Shown here in pieces: positions 1 through 6,401 of a DNA stretch of 37,395 nt. Source of the DNA: an uncultured Phocaeicola sp. GTDB taxonomy: Bacteria; Bacteroidota; Bacteroidia; Bacteroidales; Bacteroidaceae. Below the pieces are notes generated by a model. The model ran no database searches. It had not been told where the DNA came from and saw nothing but the letters and a program-made list of their open reading frames with translations. The first letter of the stretch is position 1. Every line of letters starts with the position of its first letter. The stretch is taken from contig CALUET010000006.1 in the NCBI GenBank assembly GCA_944319745.1, positions 1 to 37,395 on the forward strand, read 5' to 3'. Made by a program: the position numbers and the translations under genes.

Positions 1-60
1 GACGAATCTGGTAAATTTTTCTTGGACGGGAATAAGTGCCACCTCTCACTATGCTATATG

Positions 61-169
61 GTGCAGAGGCTGTTGCTTATTTAGTCCAAAGGCTTTACCA
101 GAGCCTGTCTGAAGAAATAGCAATGGCGCTCTGCACTTTCTTTTGTTCCCCAATCAGTCACAAGGGGAA
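61..169 (+). other. strongly foldable leader or candidate structured RNA
   Basis: Bases 1-216 hold no convincing open frame, but they fold. Positions 61-77 pair with 119-136 in a 17-bp helix (GTGCAGAG with CTCTGCAC, one bulged G at 128, then nine more pairs including two G-U). Inside it is a small stem, AGGCT 90-94 with AGCCT 102-106. A second hairpin pairs TTCCCC 146-151 with GGGGAA 164-169. An alternative 5-bp stem, 42-46 with 65-69, would compete with the long helix. The next gene starts 47 bases later on the same strand, so this may be a 5' leader, a separate small RNA, or the 3' end of something beginning left of the window. I recognise no known RNA family. No TAnnTTTG promoter is visible in 1-60. 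Confidence 0.35.
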
Positions 170-216
170 GCCGAAAACCTTATCAAAGAGTAGGCAAAAC
201 TAATAACAAAAGTATT

Positions 217-435
217 ATGGCTTATGTGTATAAACTTACTGCAACACGTGATGTTGGTAGCAATGTTGGACAGAACAGAAAAATTCCAAAAGGAACAATT
301 ATTCAAGTAATTAGTGGTTCTTTATCTCATCCATCTGCAAAAGAGATTAGTCAAGCCATTAAAGCTCAACTTGGTATTGAAATACCAGATAGCAATTGCT
401 CTTCTGGAAATTTCAAAGTTGAAAAACTCAAATGA
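217..435 (+). CDS. small conserved-looking protein of unknown function (72 aa)
   Basis: A 72-residue soluble protein with no signal peptide or membrane segment. It opens with a short beta-like strand (MAYVYKLTATRD), followed by a basic turn (NRKIPKGTIIQV), a Ser/Thr-rich stretch and a helix (EISQAIKAQLGIEI). I recall similar small proteins of the form 'YKxTxTKDIxxG...IPKGxxxxV' as orphan genes in Bacteroidales, but know of no function. The stop codon overlaps the start of the next gene in ATGA (432-435), so the two are almost certainly translated together. A folded segment lies directly upstream. It could be a partner or regulator of the downstream glycosylase-like protein; that is inference from coupling only. 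Confidence 0.7.
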   Translation: MAYVYKLTATRDVGSNVGQNRKIPKGTIIQVISGSLSHPSAKEISQAIKAQLGIEIPDSNCSSGNFKVEKLK

Positions 436-1250
436 CTATGCAAGACCAATTCTGTAATGAATGCGGTCTGTCCTATGATGTTCCACACCTCGTTGCCGAA
501 TGGCTGATTGGTGTGGAGCATTTGGGTACAATAGAAAACCGCTATGAACAAATGCGCAATGGATATGATTATCCCTATACTGAATGGCAAAAGATATTTA
601 CAGAGGATTTGAAGCCATTTAACGGATATAGTGATACCACCTCCGTAACCATTCCTATCGGGAATACACAACTTGGTTCTGACATCAAGGCTTTGCACAA
701 GGGGGCTATCGGTGTGGACTTGCCCACATGGTTCAATATCCAAGACAACAAGCATATAATGATTGTCGCACAAGACCCATTGAGGAGCAGCAAATGGTAT
801 GGAGAATGCATTGATGCAGTTATTTCAAGTCCGTTTGGCCAGCAGGATTTAGAACATAGACAAAGAGCCAATGGAGGTAAAATGATGTCACTATTGGTTG
901 GGCGACTTGTAAGCAGCGGTTATGGTGTTTATCTGACCGATGCCAACAAGTTCTTTATCCATGACCACAAGACGACAGATATGTTTTCTGCTGCACACAT
1001 AGATGTGTATGCAGAAATAATTAGATGGGAGATAGAACTTGTCAAGCCTGCCGTAATTGTATGTCTTGGCAAACGAGCTGAAATATTGTGCAAGAAAATG
1101 GGCTTGCAGAACATTTGGGCATTGCCACATTTATCTGGAACTGCTCGTGGTGCGATTGTGAGGAAATTTCCAAGATTGGAGAAGGTTGGAGCCACAGCAG
1201 AGAACATTGCAGAGGAATATGCAAGAGAAGTAGTTATGAGAATCCAATGA
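432..1250 (+). CDS. uracil-DNA glycosylase superfamily protein
   Basis: A 272-residue protein. After an N-terminal extension of about 105 residues come the UDG-superfamily landmarks in order. First is a strand plus active-site loop AQDP (113-116, compare GQDPYH of family 1 with its catalytic Asp). Then SPFG (133-136), a strand VYLTDANKF (about 167-175, equivalent to the 'TNxVK' strand), KPAVIVCLGKRAE (205-217), and LPHLSG (231-236), which matches the HPSPLS-type loop with its histidine. The Tyr after the first loop is Leu here, so substrate range is open: it may act on a modified base or have lost catalysis. FCNEC near the N-terminus carries two cysteines, but a full iron-sulfur set is not evident. 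An alternative ATG lies two codons in (438). It is coupled to the 72-residue gene, and a hairpin follows. The superfamily call is fairly firm; a role in repair or defence is inference. Confidence 0.72.
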   Translation: MTMQDQFCNECGLSYDVPHLVAEWLIGVEHLGTIENRYEQMRNGYDYPYTEWQKIFTEDLKPFNGYSDTTSVTIPIGNTQLGSDIKALHKGAIGVDLPTWFNIQDNKHIMIVAQDPLRSSKWYGECIDAVISSPFGQQDLEHRQRANGGKMMSLLVGRLVSSGYGVYLTDANKFFIHDHKTTDMFSAAHIDVYAEIIRWEIELVKPAVIVCLGKRAEILCKKMGLQNIWALPHLSGTARGAIVRKFPRLEKVGATAENIAEEYAREVVMRIQ

Positions 1251-1259
1251 CTTGAACAA

Positions 1260-1293
1260 AACTCCCACGCAATATTGGGGTCGCGTGGGAGTT
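1260..1293. terminator. inverted repeat between convergent genes, probable bidirectional terminator
   Basis: AACTCCCACGC pairs perfectly with GCGTGGGAGTT (11 bp) around a 12-base loop. It sits between the convergent stops of the UDG-like gene (1250) and the minus-strand gene ending at 1312. The tail after the stem is only moderately T-rich on either strand, so termination is likely rather than certain. Confidence 0.6.
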
Positions 1294-1311
1294 AATATGC
1301 AAATTGTGTAT

Positions 1312-1935
1312 TTATGCAGGATTGTAATTTATACTCATTACAAAATTAAGGACTCTTGCATTTGCTGTATTGTAATTAACAGTAACCTTAACTGGGATAT
1401 TAGCCCAAAATGATTTTATAGGAGTTGCATAAATCCATCTCATAAAATAAGTATTAAAGGCCGCATATCGTTCCCATTGTATAGCTGAAAATTGTTGCCC
1501 AATGTATCCATTTTCATAATTCATAAATTCTCCAATAGAATAAGCTTCTAATGAAGAAGCATAACCCATTCCTGAGGTTTTATGAATATTGATTTTTATG
1601 GTTTGACTGTCTTTATCTGTAACATTAATAGTTAATGGTATATTGTCATTATATGAATTATAAAGCCCGTTAATTGTTTTTGTTTCTAAATCTGAGATTA
1701 TTTCTACATAATCTCCCGTAACTTGTGGCATTATATCATTATATAATGAATTTGTTGAAAATCCATTAAAGTGATAGATTTTAATTGGAATTGCCAATAT
1801 GTGTTTATGCTCGTTCCAACTGCTTAATTTGTTTTTGTCTTGGGGGGGGGCTGGACATTTGTTTATAACTTCTAGAAATGAACCAGATGAGACACTTTCA
1901 TAATTTGCCAAGGATTTAAGACTTATGTTTGCCAT
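1312..1935 (-). CDS. hypothetical protein of unknown function (207 aa)
   Basis: I do not recognise this protein. It has 207 residues, no signal peptide and no membrane helix. It is rich in Asn, Tyr, Ile and Thr, with alternating hydrophobic strands (for example IPLTINVTDKD, VKVTVNYNT) that suggest a beta-rich fold. The DNA is clearly more AT-rich than the core genes to its right, which fits horizontal acquisition. The start is the ATG at 1933-1935; there is no Bacteroidetes promoter element clearly positioned for it. Codons 29-32 contain a run of nine C on the coding strand, close to the N-terminus, so a change of one base in that tract would destroy the frame. Its convergent neighbour is the UDG-like gene. 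Confidence 0.6.
   Translation of the reverse strand: MANISLKSLANYESVSSGSFLEVINKCPAPPQDKNKLSSWNEHKHILAIPIKIYHFNGFSTNSLYNDIMPQVTGDYVEIISDLETKTINGLYNSYNDNIPLTINVTDKDSQTIKINIHKTSGMGYASSLEAYSIGEFMNYENGYIGQQFSAIQWERYAAFNTYFMRWIYATPIKSFWANIPVKVTVNYNTANARVLNFVMSINYNPA
1842..1850. repeat. nine-G homopolymer tract inside a coding region
   Basis: Nine consecutive G on the plus strand (C on the coding strand) span codons 29-32 of the 207-residue gene, within CPAPPQ. Tracts of this length near the 5' end of a gene are typical contingency loci and are also prone to sequencing error. With nine bases the frame is open to the stop. Confidence 0.85.
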
Positions 1936-1953
1936 TGTACTAATAAAGTTTAA

Positions 1954-1961
1954 TATCTTTG
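1954..1961 (+). promoter_or_regulatory. Bacteroidetes -7 element (TATCTTTG) for a candidate sRNA
   Basis: TATCTTTG matches TAnnTTTG exactly. A TTTG that could serve as the -33 element lies at 1928-1931, 22 bases upstream, slightly longer than the usual 19-21. It points away from the 207-residue gene into a segment with no plus-strand gene but with a terminator. Confidence 0.5.
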
Positions 1962-1965
1962 TATA

Positions 1966-2063
1966 TGTATCAAGGCAATGATGTTTAGTGTTGGTACATT
2001 AAAGTATATAAGTGTGTTAAATAAAAGGTGCGTATGCTTCATTTAAAACATACGCACCTTTTT
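1966..2063 (+). ncRNA. candidate small RNA (about 95 nt)
   Basis: The expected start, about five bases after the -7 box, coincides with the first base of a hairpin: TGTATCAA (1966-1973) pairs with TTGGTACA (1991-1998), 8 bp with one G-U. A single-stranded AT-rich stretch follows, then a 10-bp GC-rich hairpin (2027-2058) and a run of T. Promoter, 5' stem-loop and intrinsic terminator together are the usual layout of a Bacteroidales intergenic sRNA. No open frame of note lies inside. The terminator also serves the minus-strand gene ending at 2101, so that part alone is not proof. No known family is recognised. Confidence 0.42.
2027..2058. terminator. bidirectional Rho-independent terminator
   Basis: GGTGCGTATG pairs perfectly with CATACGCACC around a 12-base loop. 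It is followed on the plus strand by TTTTTCTTT and on the minus strand by TTTTATTT. It can end the GIN-domain gene (minus) and the candidate small RNA (plus). Confidence 0.85.
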
Positions 2064-2100
2064 CTTTCCTTACCGGCCCGCTCTTATTTCTTTTTCGCCT

Positions 2101-3312
2101 TTACTTCTCCAATTGTTCCCGGGTTTTCACGGAACCACCGTCCGACTCTTTCACAACTGCTTCCTTTCCTGCATAACAACGAATGCTTCCCGCAGAAGAA
2201 GATTCGGCCGTTACTTTCTCGGCATCCAACGCTCTTGCATCAATTCCTCCGCCGGCGCTTGCATTATACACCGCGTTCCGGCATTTGCCGACCACCTTAA
2301 CTGCACCCGAAGAAGAGGCTTTCACGTTTGCTTCATCGGCACAAATCACATCGTTGATGGTACATGCTCCAGCAGAATGCGAGTTTATGTCGAGCGAAGC
2401 ACATTCCGCTGATTCCACTTTTACCGCAGCGCTTCCCGAAACATCTGCCAACAAATCTTTTTTCGTTTGAATGGAATGTATCTTAACAGCCCCGGCTTCC
2501 GATGCCTTCAAGGAAGCATTTCCCGAAGATTTCACCTCGCCGAACGCAATGGCGCCCGCATTTGAGGCAAAACATGAGCTTGTTCCGAGTGAAGCACATT
2601 CCGCATATTCCACTTTTACTGCAGCGCCTTCCGAAACATCTGCCGACAAATCTTTTTTTGCCTGGATGGAATGTATCTTAATAGCCCCGGCTTCCGATGC
2701 CTTCAAGGAAACATTTCCCGAAGACTTCACCTCGCCGAACGCAATGGTGCCCGCTTCTGAGGCAGAACATGAGCTTGTTCCGGGTGAAGCACATTCCACA
2801 TATTCCACTTTTACCGCAGCACCTCCCGAAACATCTGCCGACAACTCTTTTTTTGTTTGAATGGAATTTATCTTAACAGCCCCGGCTTCCGATGCTTTCA
2901 AAGAAACATTTTTTGAAGACTTCAGCCCGTCGGACATAATAATGGCCGCACTTGATGCTGAAAAATCGGAAATTTCGGGCGCATAAACCTTGACCTTACA
3001 ACCGGAGTTTCCGGGAATTCCGATCCCCGACTGGAATCCGACCTTCAAACATCCGCCTTTCTGCGTCACACTCACCCTGGAAAGAATCTCCTCAGAAGCA
3101 TGAATTTCCGCATAAGCATCACCGGGAGTCTGCACATATTCCACTGTTATTCCCGAAAATGCATCGACACATGAGACTTCTTTCAGAGTGATTTTCTTCA
3201 CGGGAAGAGTATCTTCCGTTTTCTTCCCCGAATTGGAAGCGGTCACACAATCGGTCATACCAACCGACAAAACTGCACAAACGGCAGCGATCAATACGTT
3301 TAAATGTTTCAT
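2101..3312 (-). CDS. secreted GIN-domain (DUF2807-like) protein with tandem repeats
   Basis: A 403-residue exported protein. The N-terminus is a Sec signal (hydrophobic residues 5-18). A cysteine at 22 is not in a classic lipobox, so SPI cleavage near 25-27 is equally possible. Residues about 45-130 match the head of the GIN/DUF2807 domain, which forms a right-handed beta-helix-like fold and is common in Bacteroidetes cell-surface proteins; the opening VSCVDAFSGITVEY is typical. From 131 a 65-residue unit repeats two to three times (131-195, 196-260, 261 onward, the last diverging after about 300). Each unit has an SxASEAGAxKI segment and paired cysteines (VECASxGTSSC), unusual for this family. 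Length is roughly 150 residues above the family norm. It has its own promoter at 3369. Role unknown, possibly adhesion or scaffolding. Confidence 0.8.
   Translation of the reverse strand: MKHLNVLIAAVCAVLSVGMTDCVTASNSGKKTEDTLPVKKITLKEVSCVDAFSGITVEYVQTPGDAYAEIHASEEILSRVSVTQKGGCLKVGFQSGIGIPGNSGCKVKVYAPEISDFSASSAAIIMSDGLKSSKNVSLKASEAGAVKINSIQTKKELSADVSGGAAVKVEYVECASPGTSSCSASEAGTIAFGEVKSSGNVSLKASEAGAIKIHSIQAKKDLSADVSEGAAVKVEYAECASLGTSSCFASNAGAIAFGEVKSSGNASLKASEAGAVKIHSIQTKKDLLADVSGSAAVKVESAECASLDINSHSAGACTINDVICADEANVKASSSGAVKVVGKCRNAVYNASAGGGIDARALDAEKVTAESSSAGSIRCYAGKEAVVKESDGGSVKTREQLEK
2338..2922. repeat. three imperfect tandem repeats, 195-bp period, in the GIN-domain gene
   Basis: Units span about 2728-2922, 2533-2727 and 2338-2532 (coding order right to left). 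The segment ATGGAATGTATCTTAA on the plus strand recurs near 2471 and 2666, with a close variant at 2861, exactly 195 bases apart. The first two units are nearly identical for long stretches; the third diverges in its last third. Period is a multiple of three, so copy-number change would keep the frame. Confidence 0.88.
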
Positions 3313-3368
3313 ATTTCTCGATTTTTATTAAGGTTCCTCCTCTTATGTTTCCATAAACACTACTGCAA

Positions 3369-3376
3369 CAAATATA
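3369..3376 (-). promoter_or_regulatory. Bacteroidetes -7 element (TATATTTG) for the GIN-domain gene
   Basis: On the minus strand TATATTTG matches TAnnTTTG. A TTTC at 3398-3401 lies 21 bases upstream as a near-match -33 element. The resulting leader is about 50 bases and contains GAGGAGG, unusually strong for this phylum but about 26 bases from the ATG. Confidence 0.5.
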
Positions 3377-3383
3377 TAAAAAT

Positions 3384-4358
3384 CTATCTTAACGAGCGAA
3401 AGACCGGGGAAATAAACCATTTTTCATACATTGTCATGGCAATACGGTAAACAAGAAATGCAGAAAGGAAGCCGGCAATTGCATCAATCAAATAGTGTGC
3501 TTGAATATATACGGTGGCACCGCACAGCAACAAGTAGAAGGGAAACAACACATAGAAAAGCTTTCTGTTGGCTCGCCAAGCCATAATCATTGCAATGGTT
3601 GACACGCCGACATGCGAACTTGGAAAGGCTGCTGTGGGACGTTCGCCGATTTCTTGTGATGCCTCCACCAGGTTAAAGAAGATACCTTGATCGTATCCGG
3701 GACCGGGAATAAGGTAGTCGTTCGTATTAAAGTAGTCGCCGATAGCGGGAAAGATGCCGGCATTTACCTTATCCATTCCTATGGCAGGGAAATAAAACTG
3801 CGGTCCCGCTACGGGAAGGATGATGTAAATGAAGTAATAAATAAAGAATGAAGTGACCAAAACAAAGCATATTTTCTCGAACCACTCGAAGCGGTTGAAA
3901 AAATAATACAACGTTACTATGAGCAAAAGCGGGTAATAAAACACATATCCCATATTGAAAGGTTCACTGAACCAAACCGAAGGATAATGCTTACAAAACT
4001 CAACCGCCGGCTGACAGCCGAACAAGAATTGCTCGGCGCGTGCGAAGAGATGATCCAAATTTGGGAATATGCGATTGAATTCGAAGGTATCGGGATACCA
4101 ATACGTCAGCAAAGCCATTTGAAAAATCATACGGATAAATACCGTAAGCCGGCAGGGAAAGGCCTGATACAACCCGATCAACAAAAAAGTTGACACCGCC
4201 ATTTCCAGACGTTCAAGCAACATCATTCCCGGATGATGCAGGTCGGCATATAAAAACAATATCATGATCGAGGTAAGCGCATTGTATATTAGGCTTATCG
4301 TCTCGACGGCAAATAAACTTTTCCCGCTATCTATCCGTTCAAATAATTTCACAGCCAT
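3384..4358 (-). CDS. PAP2-superfamily integral membrane phosphatase or transferase
   Basis: A 324-residue polytopic membrane protein with about six or more helices. The PAP2 signature is visible near the C-terminus: FPSSH (variant of PSGH), then AHYLIDAIAG (the SRxxxxxHxxxD block without its Ser-Arg), supplying the catalytic His and Asp. The layout resembles Aur1/inositol-phosphorylceramide-synthase-like members as much as simple lipid phosphatases. I chose the ATG at 4356-4358, which overlaps the upstream epimerase by 10 bases; a TTG 18 bases earlier is a weaker option. It is the last gene of a CDF-epimerase-PAP2 operon. A role in phospho- or sphingolipid headgroup metabolism is inferred from family and neighbour, not shown. 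Confidence 0.8.
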   Translation of the reverse strand: MAVKLFERIDSGKSLFAVETISLIYNALTSIMILFLYADLHHPGMMLLERLEMAVSTFLLIGLYQAFPCRLTVFIRMIFQMALLTYWYPDTFEFNRIFPNLDHLFARAEQFLFGCQPAVEFCKHYPSVWFSEPFNMGYVFYYPLLLIVTLYYFFNRFEWFEKICFVLVTSFFIYYFIYIILPVAGPQFYFPAIGMDKVNAGIFPAIGDYFNTNDYLIPGPGYDQGIFFNLVEASQEIGERPTAAFPSSHVGVSTIAMIMAWRANRKLFYVLFPFYLLLCGATVYIQAHYLIDAIAGFLSAFLVYRIAMTMYEKWFISPVFRSLR

Positions 4359-5359
4359 CCCTCTTTTTTGTACCAAGCGATTGTTTCCTTCACACCCTTT
4401 TCCAAAGAATACTTCGGAGTATATCCCAATTCTCCCGTCAGAGGAGAAATATCACACTGCCAGTTTCGTTGTTTCATTATCTTGTATTTGTCGGGATTAA
4501 GCGTGCTTGTCTTCCCAAAAAGCTTTGCCGATTCGCCGCAGATAAAGGAAATTATCTTCAAGACGGGCAGCGGACAAACAAAACGAACCAAGAAAGAAAC
4601 ATGAAGTTCCCGACGAATCAGGTCGGAAAAAGTGCGGCTGCTGTAAATTCCGCCGTCGCTCACAAAATAAGAACGGCCTCGCACCTGCTTTTCAACGGCA
4701 AGAAATACTGCCTGAACCAAATCTTTTACATAAACGAACGTGAGGACCTGACGAGTGAATCCCGCAGAAATATCCAAATGACGGGATATGGATTTTGCCA
4801 TAAGGAAGTAATCGCGTTCACGCGGGCCGTACACTCCCGTAGGACGAAAGATTACATAAGGAAAATCTTTTAGGGAACGGATGTAATTCTCCGCATGCAA
4901 CTTGCTTACGCCATACGCCGTATTCGGAACAGGCGTGTCTGATTCGCAAATAGGTTTGCCGTCTTTCTCATGCACCGGTCCGTACACACTCAGAGAACTA
5001 AGGTAAACAAACTGCCGGGGAATCATGTCAAGCGATTGTAAAGTCTCTATAAAATGACGGGTAGCCCAGTAGTTTCCTATCTCAAACTCTCCCTTATGCG
5101 CGCATTTTGTTACGCCCGCACAATGAATAATACAGTCCCATCCGCCGTGCTCTTCCCTGTGCTTTTTCAACTGTTCTCCCAGTCGGTCGGAATCGGTAAA
5201 ATCAAGTTCTGCAAAACAGATGCGTTCATCCTGCAAATATTTCCGGCTGCTGCTGGCACGTACCCCTGCCCAGACCTGCATGCCCAACCGCAAAGCCTCT
5301 TCCACTAAAAAGCTTCCTATAAAACCACTGGCGCCGGTTACCAATATCTTTGTCCTCAT
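4349..5359 (-). CDS. NAD-dependent epimerase/dehydratase family protein (extended SDR)
   Basis: A 336-residue extended short-chain dehydrogenase/reductase. The Rossmann motif GASGFIGS is at residues 9-16. The catalytic YGVSK (YxxxK) lies in the middle third, preceded by the YLSSLSVYGP strand-loop that carries the catalytic Ser. The family covers nucleotide-sugar epimerases, 3-beta-HSD-like enzymes and, in Bacteroides thetaiotaomicron, the 3-ketosphinganine reductase BT_0972. Coupling to a PAP2 membrane enzyme and absence of any sugar-nucleotide gene nearby make a lipid substrate more attractive than a sugar one, but that is inference. It starts 4 bases after the CDF gene ends and overlaps the PAP2 gene by 10. 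Confidence 0.82.
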   Translation of the reverse strand: MRTKILVTGASGFIGSFLVEEALRLGMQVWAGVRASSSRKYLQDERICFAELDFTDSDRLGEQLKKHREEHGGWDCIIHCAGVTKCAHKGEFEIGNYWATRHFIETLQSLDMIPRQFVYLSSLSVYGPVHEKDGKPICESDTPVPNTAYGVSKLHAENYIRSLKDFPYVIFRPTGVYGPRERDYFLMAKSISRHLDISAGFTRQVLTFVYVKDLVQAVFLAVEKQVRGRSYFVSDGGIYSSRTFSDLIRRELHVSFLVRFVCPLPVLKIISFICGESAKLFGKTSTLNPDKYKIMKQRNWQCDISPLTGELGYTPKYSLEKGVKETIAWYKKEGWL

Positions 5360-5363
5360 ATTT

Positions 5364-6266
5364 TCACTTCTCCGGTTCTACATGAATACTGATATACGTA
5401 TTCATTCCATAAAGTTCTTTTAGTTTTTTCTCTATCTGCGTCGATTTATCGTGCGCACAACGCAACGACAGATTTTCATTCATCCGCACGTGCATGTCGA
5501 TAGCATAGTGACTTCCTATCCGGCGCGTCCGCAAGTGATGCACATGAGATACGCCTTCCACCGAAAGAGCCGTTCGGACAATTTGTTGCTCCACCTCGTC
5601 GGGCAACGAACTTTCCAGCAGTTCATTAAGACAAGGCTTTAATTGTTTTATGGCAACGTGTATGATGAACAGGCTGACAATTACCGCTGCTATCGGATCA
5701 AGTATTCGTCCGTTTTCTCCCAAGACGATGGCGCCTCCGATACCGACCGCCGTTCCTATCGAAGAAAAGGCGTCGCTTCTGTGATGCCAGGCGTTCGCAA
5801 TCAATGCAGGACTTTCCACGCGTCTCCCCACACGTCTGGTATATTGAAACAAAATTTCCTTGGAAACTATGGAAACCAATGCAGCCCAAAAGGCAATCCA
5901 TCCCGGCGACTGTAATTGTTCGCCATGAAAAAACCGCCAAATTTGCCCTGCTCCTCCCCATAAGATGCCGAACCCGACAATCAGCAACGCGGCTCCTATG
6001 AGCAATGTCGCCAATGTTTCATACTTTCCGTGCCCGTAATCGTGCCCCCGGTCTTCCGGCTTGTTCGAAATATGTACAAAAACAAGTACAACAACATCGG
6101 TAGCCAAATCGGACAACGAATGCACGGCATCGGCAATCATTGCGGCGCTTCGCCCATAAATGCCGGCGGCAAACTTGCATATCACAAGCACAATATTTAC
6201 AACACCTCCCAATACTGTTGCATGAGAGACGGCACGTTCGCGCAAGATTGATTCCTTTTCAAGCAT
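5364..6266 (-). CDS. cation diffusion facilitator (FieF-like metal exporter)
   Basis: A 300-residue CDF transporter exporting divalent metal (Zn, Fe or Mn) from the cytoplasm by proton exchange. Six helices precede a cytoplasmic ferredoxin-like domain (from about residue 210: SVEGVSHVHHLRTRRIGSHYAIDMHV). Metal site A is clear: ADAVHSLSD in helix 2 and HHRSD in helix 5, the same Asp-Asp/His-Asp set as FieF. GHDYGHGKYE follows helix 2, as usual. It is the first gene of the operon with the epimerase and PAP2 genes, under a TATCTTTG promoter at 6294. Confidence 0.9.
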   Translation of the reverse strand: MLEKESILRERAVSHATVLGGVVNIVLVICKFAAGIYGRSAAMIADAVHSLSDLATDVVVLVFVHISNKPEDRGHDYGHGKYETLATLLIGAALLIVGFGILWGGAGQIWRFFHGEQLQSPGWIAFWAALVSIVSKEILFQYTRRVGRRVESPALIANAWHHRSDAFSSIGTAVGIGGAIVLGENGRILDPIAAVIVSLFIIHVAIKQLKPCLNELLESSLPDEVEQQIVRTALSVEGVSHVHHLRTRRIGSHYAIDMHVRMNENLSLRCAHDKSTQIEKKLKELYGMNTYISIHVEPEK

Positions 6267-6293
6267 ATTACATTTCCTTTGCCAATCTTAAGG

Positions 6294-6301
6294 CAAAGAT
6301 A
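6294..6301 (-). promoter_or_regulatory. Bacteroidetes -7 element (TATCTTTG) for the CDF operon
   Basis: An exact TAnnTTTG match on the minus strand, 28 bases before the CDF start codon. No clear TTTG is seen at -33. Confidence 0.55.
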
Positions 6302-6366
6302 ATAGTTTCCTTATGATTGGCATTAAAATAAAGACGGTTATTGGTATTTTATTGCTTTTAATTTAT

Positions 6367-6374
6367 TTACTTTG
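6367..6374 (+). promoter_or_regulatory. possible -7 element (TTACTTTG) for the RNase R gene
   Basis: Seven of eight bases match TAnnTTTG, 27 bases before the RNase R start codon. The flanks are very AT-rich. A convincing -33 element is lacking. Confidence 0.35.
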
Positions 6375-6401
6375 TAGAAACATCTAAAAAATACGGGAAT
6401 T

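Noticed and set aside
1-112. Possible end of a coding sequence entering from the left (open for 27-36 codons in two frames)
   Set aside because: Neither frame gives a recognisable protein, both end in stops, and the region has strong RNA pairing; it cannot be decided without upstream sequence.
61-136. Long hairpin resembling the msd stem of a retron
   Set aside because: No reverse transcriptase gene lies in the window and no a1/a2 inverted repeats flank the hairpin.
2028-2860. Several plus-strand open frames of 90-129 codons opposite the GIN-domain gene
   Set aside because: They mirror the repeat units of the real minus-strand gene, have no promoter or start context, and give low-complexity proteins.
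5698-5961. Minus-strand open frame inside the CDF gene in another frame
   Set aside because: It is a shadow of the CDF gene, whose motifs and length are complete.
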